From NCBI GenBank assembly GCA_010093515.1, contig MU001670.1, forward strand, positions 967,501 to 1,031,500: a stretch of DNA of 64,000 bases, in the 5' to 3' direction. Under the pieces are notes generated by a model. It searched no databases. It was not told the origin of the DNA and saw nothing but the letters and a program-made list of their open reading frames with translations. Source of the DNA: Lineolata rhizophorae (taxonomy: Eukaryota > Ascomycota > Dothideomycetes > Lineolatales > Lineolataceae). A program made the translations under genes and the position numbers. Of the stretch, positions 21,887-33,452 are shown in pieces; the stretch's first letter is position 1, and each line of letters begins with the position of its first letter.

Positions 21887-22768
21887 ATGGCTGCCGCCAG
21901 AAACTCGCTCGCTCTCTCTACGCACCTGTCCGCTCGCACCATCGTGCCAATTGCTGCTGCAACGCGTCGTCCCATTGCCGCCGCCGCCGCCATCCCGAGC
22001 CTTCGCGCGTTCCACGCCTCGTCGCCCAAGATGACTGCTCCGGTGGAAAAGATTGCTTGCTTCGACGTATATCGCCTACCCAGCCTACCCATTCCCACTC
22101 CGTCCTCCCCGACAGGCGCTCTTCCTCCAAGGATTCGCCCCCCCCGCCACGCCCCCTCCCTCTCCCCATACTAAGCATGCGGCCAACCAAAGAAACAATG
22201 AAAACAACAGTCACCCATGACGCCCAAAGTGCCCTCGGCGACGCCGACGCTCTTCGAAGCCAAGCAAGCCAAGCAGCTCACCTTCGAAGCCATCGCGCAG
22301 CACCTCGGGCGGGACGAGGTGGCCGTGGCCGCGCTCTTCTACGGGCAGGCCAAGGCGTCGCCCGAGGACGTGTCCAGGCTGGCCGACCTGCTCGGCGTCG
22401 AGCGCGCGCCGCTCGAGGCGCAGCTGCTGGCCGGCTTCCCGGACCGCGGCCGCACCGTCGACATGCCGCCGCGCGAGCCGCTCATCTACCGCCTGTACGA
22501 GATCGTGCAGAACTACGGGTATGCGTACAAGAGCGTGATCAACGAGAAGTTTGGGGACGGCATCATGAGCGCCATCTCGTTTTCGACCAAGGTGGAGAAG
22601 GAGACGGATGACAAGGGGGAGTGGGTGAAGATCACGTTGAGGGGGAAGTGGTGAGTCGGGCCTTGATGCGCTCCCGTTCTTTTCCTCCCGGTTGATTTCC
22701 CGCTCGTGCGCACGTCAGTCAGGGGACAATTGCTGATTTCTTGCAGGTTGCCATACACGAGGTTCTAA
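21887..22768 (+). CDS. Cyanate hydratase (cyanase) with apparent mitochondrial presequence
   Basis: Converts cyanate and bicarbonate to ammonia and CO2. Three exons, 21887-22066, 22211-22650 and 22747-22768 (213 aa). The cyanase body runs from [13 protein letters not shown] through a helix-turn-helix-like N-domain ([25 protein letters not shown]) to the catalytic C-domain. There [21 protein letters not shown] carries the active Arg and Glu, and [17 protein letters not shown] carries the Ser. It ends LRGKWLPYTRF across intron 2. The first exon adds about 60 residues rich in Arg, Ser and Ala, without acidic residues, up to RAFHASSPK. This is a classic mitochondrial targeting and cleavage pattern that is not part of the conserved enzyme. 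A second ATG at 22217 at the start of exon 2 would give a cytosolic form of ordinary length. The family is certain. Targeting is inferred. Confidence 0.9.
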
Positions 22769-23316
22769 GCGTGCCCACGAGAAGATGGTCGCCGTGCACA
22801 CCTGTTCCTAAGGCACTTGAGCATGTAGAATAGCAACGCATGTCCGCCTCGGGATGCCCAAAATGCAACGTAACACGTGCCCAGAGGAAACGTGAGCGCG
22901 CTGGTTCGGAACTCACGTCCAAAGTCGCGCCTTCCAGGTCCAGGAGCATTGGCGGGCAGGCGCGCACTTGCTTCAGATCCGCGCGAGGAACCCGCGTGCA
23001 TCCCGCATTCCCCGTTCAGCCAGCGCCACCTTCCCCGGTGGCCTTCACCTCCGGCGCGCCTGCCGCGGCCGGCGCCCATTCACCTGTCTCCCTCCCGTCA
23101 CGCCTTCCACGCCTGAACTTGGCCCCGCCACAGTCACCTCTCTCTCGCTCCCTTCCGATTTCCACCTCCACCTTGCTTCCATCCTGCCCTCCCTCCCACT
23201 ACCATCCATCACATTTCCACCTCCCACCCACCTCGTCCAAGTCTTCAACTGCACAACACCACCCCAAGACCCCCCACAGGCTCCACGCACTTCCTTCTGC
23301 TGCGGCCGCCACCAGC
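22769..23316. other. Intergenic, cyanase to zinc-finger gene
   Basis: No gene is supported. The right half is a C-rich pyrimidine tract (CCTCCC and CCACC runs) that fits a fungal promoter and 5' leader for the gene starting at 23317. Confidence 0.45.
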
Positions 23317-26005
23317 ATGGCAGACCCCGCCACGCTGTCACGCCTGGTGCCACTCAAGCAGCATGCGTGCCCGCACCCGGGCTGCGCCGCCTCGTTCGAG
23401 CACTCCAAGCTGCTCGCCATCCATCTGCGTGAGTCTCCCATCCACGAGTACTGCCGCAAGTGTCGCTGCTCCTTCGCCGACTGGGACGAGTTCGTCGCCC
23501 ACAAGGCTAGCGCGCCGCGCGACAAGCACATCTCGTGCGGTTTCTGCGGCAAGGATTTCCAGACCGTGGGCGGCAGGGATCGGCACCTGCAACAGGTGAG
23601 TTCTATTCTCTTTTCTGGTCCGGGCTTTTGAAGCGTTGTGTCTTCCGGGTGATCTATCCGTCTTCCGTCTATTCTCTGATGGCCTCACTAACACCGAGGC
23701 CCCAACCCAGGAGCATCCCGTCTCGCAGAACCTGTCGTGCCCCGCGCCCGACTGCCCCTTGGTCTTCAACCGTGCCTCGGCCCTCGTCTACCACCTTGAG
23801 ATGGGCTGCTGCAGCCAGATTTCGGCGTGGCAGTTCCGCGGCCGCGTCCAGCACAAGGCCATGGTGCAGACGCTGCTCCGCAACCCGGAGCTGGCCCGCG
23901 ACGTGGCTAAGAAGGATTGGAAGGGCATCGCTGTCGACGAGGAGCCCGAGGGTGGCGTTACGTTGTCTCTCGCACTGACTGAGAACGGCGGCGTTACTGT
24001 TGCTAAAGGTGCTGCTAAGACCGCTGCCGCTGCTACTGGAACTGAGACTGCAGCTGCTGGTGGCCAATCTGCGCCGACGGACAAGCAGGCCCAAGCTATC
24101 CAGAAGGTTCTCGATATTCACTTGCACACGCGCAAGACTAGCAACCACCAGCGCCTGATGGCCCACCTCAAAGCGCGCAAGAAGACCGCCGACGAGAGCA
24201 TCCTGGACGAGAGCGGGGGCTCCAGCGACGACAAGCTCGGCGACGAGGACGTGTTGCTCCCGGCCAAGAATACCATCGCCGCTATGCAGCTTCCGGACAT
24301 GTGGCCCAAGCTAGTGCCGCATGGCCCGCGAGTTTTGAAGGAAACGGATGACGACGACGAAGTGCAGGAAGGCACGCCGGTGCTCGCCCTGGCCGATCTG
24401 GCCGACGAAGTGGAGGACAAGTTGAAAATCAAATCGACAGTTGACTCGACAGTTGACTCGACAGATATCGAGGAGCGGGTCAAACCGAAACAGACGCAGC
24501 AGCGTCGGAGGGGCGAGTTGACCAGCATCCGCCAGCAGTTCCCAGCCGCGGCGGCGAAGTCGTTTTCCGACGTCATGTCCGAATCCGCGTCGACGGCCGC
24601 GCCGCCGCTCAGCTTCGCCCAGGTAATGAAGGGCAGCGGAAACTACCAGGACAATTGGCCGCCGCCGACTTTGTCAATGGCGCAGGGAGGCAACGAAATT
24701 GCGAAGGGCGAGGAGAAGGGGGTGGATGGGCCGTGGGGCAAAGGCACGTCGGTGGCTACGCAGGCGGCTATGCAGCCTGTCTCGGACAAGTTGCTTGAGC
24801 AGCGGCGGAAGGTCTGGGGGGTTGGCTCCATGTCGGCGTCGAAGAAGCTTTTTCCAGACGCAGAGAAAACAGCGGCGGGCCACGGCGGCGCTGGTGTGGG
24901 CGTTGCCTCTCACAATCCACCGGGCAACAAGGCCGTGGCTACCGCCTCCGATGGCGCTAAGAACAACAATAAAGAAGATGGCAAGCGTACTCCGGCAGGC
25001 TGGGAATTCCCCACGGCGCTGCGCCCTTCGGAGGAGGAGGACAATCTCCTCAGCCGGCCCTTCTGGGACCCGACGCACCCGGCCTTCAACCCGGAGCGCT
25101 TCTTCAACCACATCGCGGCCGCTTACTCGTGCCCGTTCCCGCGCTGCACCCTCACGTTCACCACCCCGCTCGACCTCGAGCACCACATGCAGCTCTGGCA
25201 TACGGTGCTCGATGTGCGGTGTCCGGCCTGCCTACGCGTATTTGCGTCGGCGCACGCAATGGTCGCGCACGCAGAGGCCAGCCTCCTCGTCGGCGCCAGC
25301 GATGCCTGCCGCGTCGCGTATTCGGACCCCTTCCCCCAGACCTTGCACCGCATTTCCGGCGGCTTCCTCCGCTGCGCCGTCCGCGAGGTGCGGCCCGACG
25401 CACGCGTCGCCAGCGGCGGCGACGGCGTCGCCTGGGTCGAGTACGAGGCCGGCCCGCCCGACGACTACGTGCCGTTTGAGCGTCTGCGCGGCGGCGAGCT
25501 CAGCAGGGTCGCGGTGCGCTTGGGCGGCGGCCGGATGCCGGGCATCGGGCAGGCGTTGAGTCAGTTGGAGGGGCTGACCGTGGGCAGGGAGGGTGAGAGG
25601 GTGTTGACCAAGGATGGGAGCGTGCTTATGGTGGGGAGGGGCGGGATTGAGGTTAAGGTTGTTGGGGCGCAGGCGAGGAGGAGGAGGCGGATGAAGGAGG
25701 TGGCAGCGAGGGCGAATGAGGACCTGGATTCGGAGGATGGTGGTTTCGATTTTGGTGTTGATCAGGGCTATCAGGGTGGTGGAGGCCAGCAGAATCAGCA
25801 GCTGGGTCTGGGTCTGAGTTCGAGTCTAGGTCCGAGTACGAGTGCGAGTCTGGGTCAGGCTCAGGCGCAGACGGGAGTGGCTCAGCAGGGACCGGCTCAG
25901 GGGGATCAAGCGCAGGCGGGCGGCTCGGCTCAGCAGCAGACTCAGAGCCACGACTTGTTGGGTCTAGGATTAGGACAGGGACTGGGCGGGGGAGTTGGCT
26001 TGTAA
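23317..26005 (+). CDS. Large C2H2-type zinc-finger protein
   Basis: Two exons, 23317-23595 and 23711-26005 (857 aa). The N-terminal part has a run of C2H2-like fingers: CPHPGCAASFEHSKLLAIHL, CRKCRCSFADWDEFVAH, CGFCGKDFQTVGGRDRHLQQEH (the last across the intron) and CPAPDCPLVFNRASALVYHLEMGC. A long low-complexity, acidic and Ser/Ala-rich middle follows. It contains a short tandem repeat TVDSTVDSTD (24434-24470). A second finger pair, CPFPRCTLTFTTPLDLEHHMQLWH and CPACLRVFASAHAMVAH, is at about residues 560-610. The tail is rich in Gln, Gly and Leu (from 25795). Finger spacing suggests nucleic-acid binding, but I do not recognise a named orthologue. The gene is convergent with POL3. Confidence 0.8.
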
Positions 26006-27190
26006 GGTGCGTGGAAAGAGAGCGTAAAGAGGAGCGGTGAGAACTAGTAGGTTGGGTTGACAGGGGCGGGACGAGAGCAGGTGCGGTTAATCACATTTAG
26101 GGAACAGAGCATCGGGCATCGGGGCAGTGATTGGGCTCCGGCTTGCCCGCCCAAGGGTGCGTACGGAGGAAGCGAGTTTTGACAAAAAGTTTTTTTTTGT
26201 CTTTCTTTTCTAGTTCTATTTGCAGCAACATGAGCTAGCTGGTGAGTCGGCTCAGGACGGGCGAGATCCAATCGGTCGACGCGGTGGGCGGGCAGCGCGG
26301 AAAAGGGAAGGGATGGGCTGGTTTAAAAGGGCGGGGAGGAGCTGAGTTGCTGATGCGAATGGAGACGGTCTCAGATTGGCGGGAAGTAATGGGGCTGGTG
26401 CGGGCGTGAGCGAATGAGAGAGATGGTGGGACGGTGGTTGAGTTTATGGGCTTCCTGATTTGTGTTATAGAACAGCTGGTTTCCAGGACATTGCCTTTCT
26501 TCCTCAGCCTTCCACTTTTCTGCTTCTACCCCTTCCACACGGACGCTGCGTTCCTCCGTCCAGATTCATGGTTCCTCAAGGGGAGGGAGAAAACAGAAAG
26601 ATCGGATAAAAACAACTTGCTTTGGTATTGGTTGCAGCACTATATAGATCAACGGGCTAAGTATGCATTGTGCAGAGCGAAAGCATTCACTCACTACCCG
26701 GGATGTGCGTGGAAAAGAGTGAGGTTTATCGCTTTGTGATGAATGACCCGAGCGCCTTTTACTACTTACTAGTGGAACAGCCCTGAATTATTAAGCCCGC
26801 GTTAAGGGGATATGTACGTACGCATAGTACGACTGTACAAGCTGGTTCAATAGACAAAACAATGCAGTCCACCCACAACACTTCTTACTAGAACAAGCCC
26901 AAGAACGCCAGAACGGGGCCCAGAGCAGTGTCTTGACTGACCTTTTAGTAACCATTCCTTCTGGGAGACAAGAAACGCAAGAAGCAATCCCATACCGCTG
27001 CAAATTGTAACACTGGAAGGAAAACCAGGCGGCCTGGGCAAGACCGGCAGCGCGGGAAAGGGCCCGTCCATGCTACGACGGACCCGGCCGCCGCGCCGCC
27101 ACCAGCCTCTCTCTCCCCCTTGCAGCCCATCCGATCCGATCCAAGCCGCCTCCTTCTGCCGCCCCCGCTCCAAACTCCACCCCCCCGGGC
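26006..27190. other. Intergenic between convergent zinc-finger gene and POL3
   Basis: The 3' sides of two convergent genes face each other across about 1.2 kb. No coding sequence, RNA gene or repeat is recognised. Poly-T runs near 26190 and AT-rich sequence around 26580-26700 fit 3' UTR and terminator regions. Confidence 0.4.
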
Positions 27191-30100
27191 TCACCACAGG
27201 GCGGCGTCGCGATCGAAGCGCTCCAGCTCCCTGCCGGCGTCCTCGACGTCCTTCTTGGCCTTCATGCGCATGTAGAAGATGGGGCAGTCCCTGCTGGAGC
27301 AGATGACCTCGCAGTGGACGGAGCCCTGGCAGCGCTGGCACTGGGTCCAGAGGCGGGCGAAGCGGACCTCGAGGTCGGCGGCGCGGGCGAGCTGCTTGTG
27401 GTACAGCTCGGCGAGGCGGGGCCGGTCGTCGGCGCACACGGCCCCGTCGCGCTCCTCGGCGCCCGTCAGCGGCTTCTTGCACCCCATGCAGGTCGCGGTG
27501 CGCGTCGCGAAGCGCATCAGCCGGCCCATGGTCGGCGCCGCCACGGCGATGGCCCGTGTGTGCTCGCCCGTCAGCAGCGACGCGGCGCGCTTCTCGCCCA
27601 GGATCGGCTCGAAGATGCGCGACAGCGGCTTGGCCAGCTGGTTGTCTAGGTAGTACTTGGTGTCCACCGGGATGTTGTGCTCGAGCACGTACATGGGGTC
27701 CTCGGAGCGCTCGTAGTTCTTGGCGTCGCCGGCGCCCTTGACGATGACGTAGGCGACCCGGTCGCCCAGCGCCGGCGCCGAGTCCTTGTCGCGCTTCTTC
27801 ATGCGCTTCGCGAGCTCCACGTGCGCCTGCTTGGCGTCGTAGTCGGACTTGGCGAGCGCCTTGGTGATGACGAGGTTGGACATGTCGATCTTGTTCTGGA
27901 GGAGGTCCGAGATGGTTTCTTTGACGTATCTGAAGAAGGGGGTGGCCACGACTAGTGAGCAGATGGAGTGAGAGCAAAAAGGACCCGGGTGGGGGAAGCG
28001 GGGAAAACAAGTCAATGGACCAAACTAAAGACTCACTCTTGAGCTCCGTTGACATCTCGATCAATCAACAACATGCGTAGCGACGTCTCGATGACCGTCT
28101 GCACTAGCCTGCAATTGTCGCGCCTGACCGTCTCGATGCCCTTGCTGTCCATCTTGTCGAACTTGTTCGAGTTCGTCCAGTACAGCCCGGCGTAGCGCTT
28201 CTTGTTGATGAGCAGGTACGGGAAGTACACCTTCTCGAACTCGAGCTTGATGGGCTTGATGAACTTGGCCGAGACGTACTCGGCAGCCTCCTGGCCCAGC
28301 TCCATGGCCTTGGTCAACTCCCCCGGCCCGAACTTGACCATGACCGAGTCGGTGTCGCCGTAGATGACCTGCGCGTCGTGCGTGTACCCGTTGGCGATGG
28401 TGTACTTGCGCTCCACCTCCTCCTTGGTCCGCTCTATCATCTGCCGTCCGTAGCTCGTCGTGCTGCTGGCGATGGGTAGACACGGCAGCTTGCCCGTCGT
28501 CGCGCCCGTGAGGCCGTACACGCTGTTCGCGCTGATCTTGAGCGCCAGCTGCCGACCGTTCAGGACGGCCTTTTTGAACGGGTCCTTCTCGACGGCGAGC
28601 TCCTTCTTGGCCCGCTTACGCGCTCCGATCAGTTCCTCCAGAATCTGAGAGAGGAGACCTTTGCGGACTTTGGCTGTGCAGAACATGTCTCTGTTGGGCG
28701 TGACGATGTAGTCCTCGCCCTCTTTGAGGCCGAGTTTTTCCGCAATAGTTTTGTCTAGAAGGGTGGTGTAGCAGAGATTGTGCGCCTGCATGATACTGGG
28801 GTATAGGGATGCAAAATCGAGCGTTGCGATGGGAACGTCATAGTAACCCCTGGTCGGTTCAATGACCGTGGCTCCCTCGTACTGCTCTCCGCTGCCTTTC
28901 TCCGTCAGGTTGGGGATGACCAGCTGTTGCTCCAAAGCCTTGCGGAACAACTGGCTGACGAACTTGATCTGCTGGCCTCGAGCCAGCAGGTAGTTGAACG
29001 GGACACCGGTGACTCTTGCCATCTCAGTATAGTTAATCAGACACATCAGCTTGTCCATCAAACGCTGCGGCAAGTACGCGTCCTTTAGGCAGTAGACTGC
29101 TAGGCGGCGACGGGAATTGGCATCACCGTTGTGCAATTCGGTGATCATAGTGTGATGCACATCTTCCTTTTGCTCGTTCAGAAAGTGGGCGCAGACCGAA
29201 TTGAGCGTGTAGCTGCGGAGCTGGTATTCCCGCTGGACCAACTGGAGAAGATCCAATTGCAAACGGCCGTTCGTATTGGTTGTCTTGGTGTCTCGATTGC
29301 CCATTTGCTTGCTCGAAAATTTCGACTTCCTGGCCTCAGACCTGAGGTTCTTCAGCCTCGTCCAGTACGGAAATTTGTTGATCCTCAGGTGCTTCGCCCG
29401 TTCAAGGAGGTACGTGAAATCGAAGTTGGCAATGTTGTACCCAATGATGACGTCCGGATCAACCTCCTCCAGGAAATCGCGCCAAGCCATGAACATTTTC
29501 TCCTCCTCGTCAAATGAGAGAATCTGAGTGTTGACAATCAAACTGCATGTATCCATGCAGAAAACGTTGCGCACAAAGGGCTTTTCTTCGCCGTATCGAG
29601 TTACGACATTGGCAATCTGAATGACGGGGTCGATCTCGGGACTCGGAAACACGCCTTTGCGACCGGCACATTCGATATCGAAGGATAGAATCCGCAAGGG
29701 TGCCATTTTGACCCATTCTCCCTCGGCGGGGTGAGCAATGAGATCTCGATAATGCACCGAAGCCTCAATCTGGCAGGTGGATTGGCGCTGGGGAGCAGGC
29801 AGAATGTTGTACTTTGCGGGAGGCACCTCGACCCAAGACATGCCGGGAATCTAAGCGAGCGAGTCAGCCAACAGTTAGGGTGGCAAAGCATCCGATGCAA
29901 CATACCTTGCAGTCAATCATAAACCGTAACACGTATTGAATGTCGTCGTAGGTCGTGATCTTCTCTTCGGGGTCGGTGATGTGCCATAGGCCCTTGTAAT
30001 TCGCCCTTTTCTCCTCGATGGTCGACCGCACTTCTCTCATTTGCTTGGGATCATTGACGGTGATTTTGAGAAAGGGGCTCTTCTGGTTGCCCTGAAAGCC

Positions 30101-30762
30101 GTACAAGTTCTCCCGCATGACCATCTGCACGCTGTGGATCACGGGCTGGTAATGGCCCAGTTGACTCTCGAGGTAGGCTTCGAACGGGCCGCAGTCGGAC
30201 GGCTGGAACGACACCGGCGCCGCCACGTACAGGTAGTGGAGGAAGCCGGTAACATGCAACAGGACCGAGTGGCCGGCCTGCTCGACGAAAGAAACCCACT
30301 CGTAAGCCGGCGAACACCTCGACGACGACAGGGGGGCGTCAAACCCCCCGCTCCCCCCCGACTTACCTCGGACACGCCAAACAGCCTCACGGCCGTCCCG
30401 GCGCCCACCAGGACGCCCTCCTCGGCGTCGATCTGCTGAAAGCACAGGCTCTGCTTGCTCGGGTCGACGGCGTCGGGCGGCAGGCTCGGCCTGGCCCACC
30501 GCTGGTCCTTCTCCGCGTTCTGCGCCTTCAGGCCCGTCATCCCCTGCGACAGCTTCTCCAGCACCTCCTCCTCGAACTGGCTCTTGGGCTGGCTGGAGCC
30601 GGGCGGCGCGGCGCCGGCCGCGCCCCGGGCCCCGCCGCCCGGCGGCCCGTCGTTGACCAGCTTGCGCTTCTTCGCCGGGCTCGGCGCGATGTTGCGCCGC
30701 GTCGACTCGGCGAGAATGCGCTTGGCGGGCGCGTGCTGCTGCTGCTGTGCTGCGGTCGCCAT
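27191..30762 (-). CDS. POL3: DNA polymerase delta catalytic subunit
   Basis: Lagging-strand replicative B-family DNA polymerase. Four exons, 30762-30367, 30277-29906, 29850-28037 and 27929-27191 (1106 aa), close to the usual length. The proofreading exonuclease motifs are SFDIECAG (about residue 314), [11 protein letters not shown] and YCLKDAYLP. Polymerase motifs are [18 protein letters not shown] (about 600), [20 protein letters not shown] and [13 protein letters not shown] (about 754). The C-terminal iron-sulphur CysB site is intact ([19 protein letters not shown]). The upstream CysA zinc site reads CMGCKKPL, then VCADD, so its fourth cysteine is replaced by Asp (codon at 27425-27427). CysA normally helps PCNA-dependent processivity. 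The Gln/Ala-rich start [12 protein letters not shown] precedes a [10 protein letters not shown] segment. All junction phases agree. Confidence 0.96.
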
Positions 30763-32672
30763 TGCGGCGGATGGGTGTGGGTGGGTGGGTGGGATGGTTG
30801 GGGTGGGTTGTTGCGACGACAAGGTTGCTGGTGATGGGGGAATGGGGACGGGCGGAGAGGAGGGAGGGAGGGGATGACGCGAAGGTGGCGCGGTTGGGCC
30901 CGGACTTTCGCGCGTCGCGGTGGTGGGTGCGCGCCCGGTAACGCGTTGTGCCTGCCGCGGTCACGTGGGCGGGTTTCGGACTAGGAAACGTGACTTTTTA
31001 TGTTGCACACTAAAAATCCGGGGAATTCTTAGGATCGCAGGATGCATGTTAGAGTCTATGGCAATTGCATGCAGATGCTGTCAAGGTGTGCTCTGTTGTT
31101 TTACTCGACATCATGCCGGCAAATTCAGTCACTGAATTTTTACGTGACACTCCTCATCCACCCAAGTAAAAGAAATATGAAAAAAAAAAAAAACTTTTCG
31201 TGAGTCCTTTTCATATACAAATCCCTCTGCGGTAAAATGGCTTAGTGGTGCCTGAGGATATCTCGGAAGCGGCCCCAACCAACATGAGGCTCTTTGCGCA
31301 GTCCAACCATGCCACGGCACTCCTCGGCTCCGGCAGCCAGTGGACGCGCTCCCGGGCCGGGCCCAGGGCAATGGAAGGACGCTAGCACGCCCGCTGATGA
31401 AGCGCGCCGGTTTTAAGCCGGGGAAGAAGAAAAAGCCCGCAAACCAGCCTGCCGGCACGTTCGGCAAGTCGCCGCAGCACCTACGTACATACGTGTGTAG
31501 CCATGCGGGAGGCAGAAGTTGCGCATCACTAGGGCAAATTGGGACCTCGGACGGCGCGGAGGCGATCGACCGGCTCCACGCCGCTTGCGGGGATATCGCA
31601 ATCCCAGCATCCAATTGTCTCTCAGCTGACTCCGGGACGCCGAAACGAAGCGAGGCTAGTCGTCGAGTCTGCAAAGGGGCAGTTGTGCAAGGACGGCTCG
31701 GACTCGCGCGAGGTCGCGAGTGAGTGAGTGAGCGAGTGCGTCAAGCGACGCCGATGGGATGCCAAGCATCTGGGGAGAAGAGCGCGCCGTGTGACCGCAC
31801 ATGGCTGGCCGCCGACCTTGCCGTGCCTGCGTGCCTGAGGGCCCGCCTTCTGGAGTGCTGCCGCCGCGCCGGAGCTTCCGGTTGGCTGCGCCTGTCCCAG
31901 GTCCTGGCCGGCCGTTGCTGCCGATAAATAATAAAAAGCTTGAAAACCTTCGCCTTCCGCCCGCTTCGCTTCCCTCTTCCACCTCTCGCAGCTCCCCCCC
32001 CACCCCCCGGCCACGCCCGCACTCCGTATACAATAAACCCGCTACGCTATTAATCTTGCTCTCTTATAACTGTTGTCTCTCGTGCATACTTACCTCGTCT
32101 CTGCTCCGTTCGCGTGCGCGCGCCTGTGTATGTTCCCGTGTTTGCCCTCCGGATATAGGTCCTTGCCTCTTTGCTTCGGGATCCGCAGGCTTTTTACGAC
32201 CGCGCCGCAGGCCAAGGACCGGCTCCCTAGCTTATCCCTAATCCCCTTTGCCGTGCCCTCGAGGAGCAAGCCTTCGCCAGGGCGCGCGCCGACAACCTTG
32301 CAAGGCTAGATTGCCGTCGTCGCTTCGTTTCTCCCCTTCTCGCACTTTCTCCCTCCTCTCGACCGAACTTCCCGCACCATATCGTCATCCGTCCTGCGTC
32401 CAGCGCTCCCTTTGCGACTTTCCCTCGCACCGTCGTTCGGCGCTCCGCCGCAACGCCTCTCCAAGCATATTAATAAATAATAATAATCACTGCGAAGCCA
32501 CCCTGCCCCCGCCCAGCCAACCAGCGCCGCTCGCACCGTCTCGCACGCACATCCCGCGGACCCGCGCCGCGCCGTTCCACATCAACAGGCTCTCGCGCTC
32601 GCCTTGTCGGCGTCCAGCATCGCGATTCGCCCGTTCGCCCGTTCGCGCCACTTAGGCGAGCCAACCACAAGG
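30763..32672. other. Intergenic between divergent POL3 and SPT-small-subunit-like gene
   Basis: About 1.9 kb with no gene supported. The POL3 promoter lies at the left end, with a TGGGTGGGTGGG-type G-rich run near 30775. The right third (31930-32670) is CT-rich and probably the long 5' leader of the next gene. An AT-rich patch with poly-A near 31178 separates the two. Confidence 0.4.
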
Positions 32673-32860
32673 ATGCTCAACTCACGCGACACGTCCCCCC
32701 GCGCGCGGCACCGGACGCACAGGCCCCACCACCACCACCACCACCACGCGCCTCCTACCCCGGACATCTTCGCCCTCAGCACCGTCGACCCGATCCCGCC
32801 CGCGGTGCGCGCCATCGCGCTCGGCGAAAAGCCCGAGGGCGATGCCGTGGCGCGGACGAA

Positions 32861-32892
<32 letters not shown>

Positions 32893-33452
32893 TGCGCCGG
32901 CAGCGGCGAGACGGCGAGAAGGCCGATTGTTCGCTCGGGAAGCAGGAGGGGGTAGAGGAGGAGGGCGAGGAAGAGGAGGACGCGGTGCCGACGGAGCCGC
33001 TGCCGCAGCCCGACGTCGAGGCCCAGCAAAAGCACCTGGACGAATGGCTCTCGCCCTCGGCCTCGCCCGCCAGCGACCTCGCCTACGCGCCCTCTGCCCC
33101 GCCGCCTTGCCCCTCGCCCGCCGTCCCGCTCGTCGCCCTCGCCCTCGTCCTCCCCCGCCGCCTCCGCCTCTGGTACTACCGCTACGAGGTCACGCTGGGC
33201 CCGTACGTGATGACGGCGGCCGAGAAGGCGGTGCTCAACGGCCTCCTCGTCGCCTCGGCCGCGCTGCTGCTCTACGCCGCCGCCGTCTACCTGCCCGGCA
33301 CCGCCTGGCGCCTCGGCCAGCGGCTCGGGTACTACTTGGTGGGCAGCGGGGGCGCGGTGGGGGGCGGGGAGGCGGGGGATGGGAGTGTGGGTGTGGGTGG
33401 GGGGTTGGGGGGGAGTGGGGTTGGGGCCGTTGTGGGGTCGGTGGAGTTGTGA
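32673..33452 (+). CDS. Serine palmitoyltransferase small-subunit-like protein
   Basis: Single-exon frame, 259 aa from ATG 32673. The C-terminal third carries RLRLWYYRYEVTLGPYVM, then TAAEKAVLNGLLVASAALL and LYAAAVYLPGTA. This matches the ssSPT/Tsc3-like family (a YYxYEVT-GxYxxxxxEKxxxN core and one hydrophobic segment). Those ER membrane proteins stimulate serine palmitoyltransferase, the first step of sphingolipid synthesis. The first 150 residues are disordered: a His run (32726-32748), a run of about ten Thr encoded by an (ACG)n microsatellite (32860-32892), then acidic and Pro-rich sequence. The tail is Gly-rich. Small subunits in animals and yeast are about 70-80 aa, so this is a much longer version. 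An in-frame non-ATG extension upstream is not used here. Confidence 0.78.
32860..32892 (+). repeat. (ACG)n coding microsatellite
   Basis: An uninterrupted run of about ten ACG triplets inside the SPT-small-subunit-like gene, encoding polythreonine. It is likely to vary in length between strains. Confidence 0.9.
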
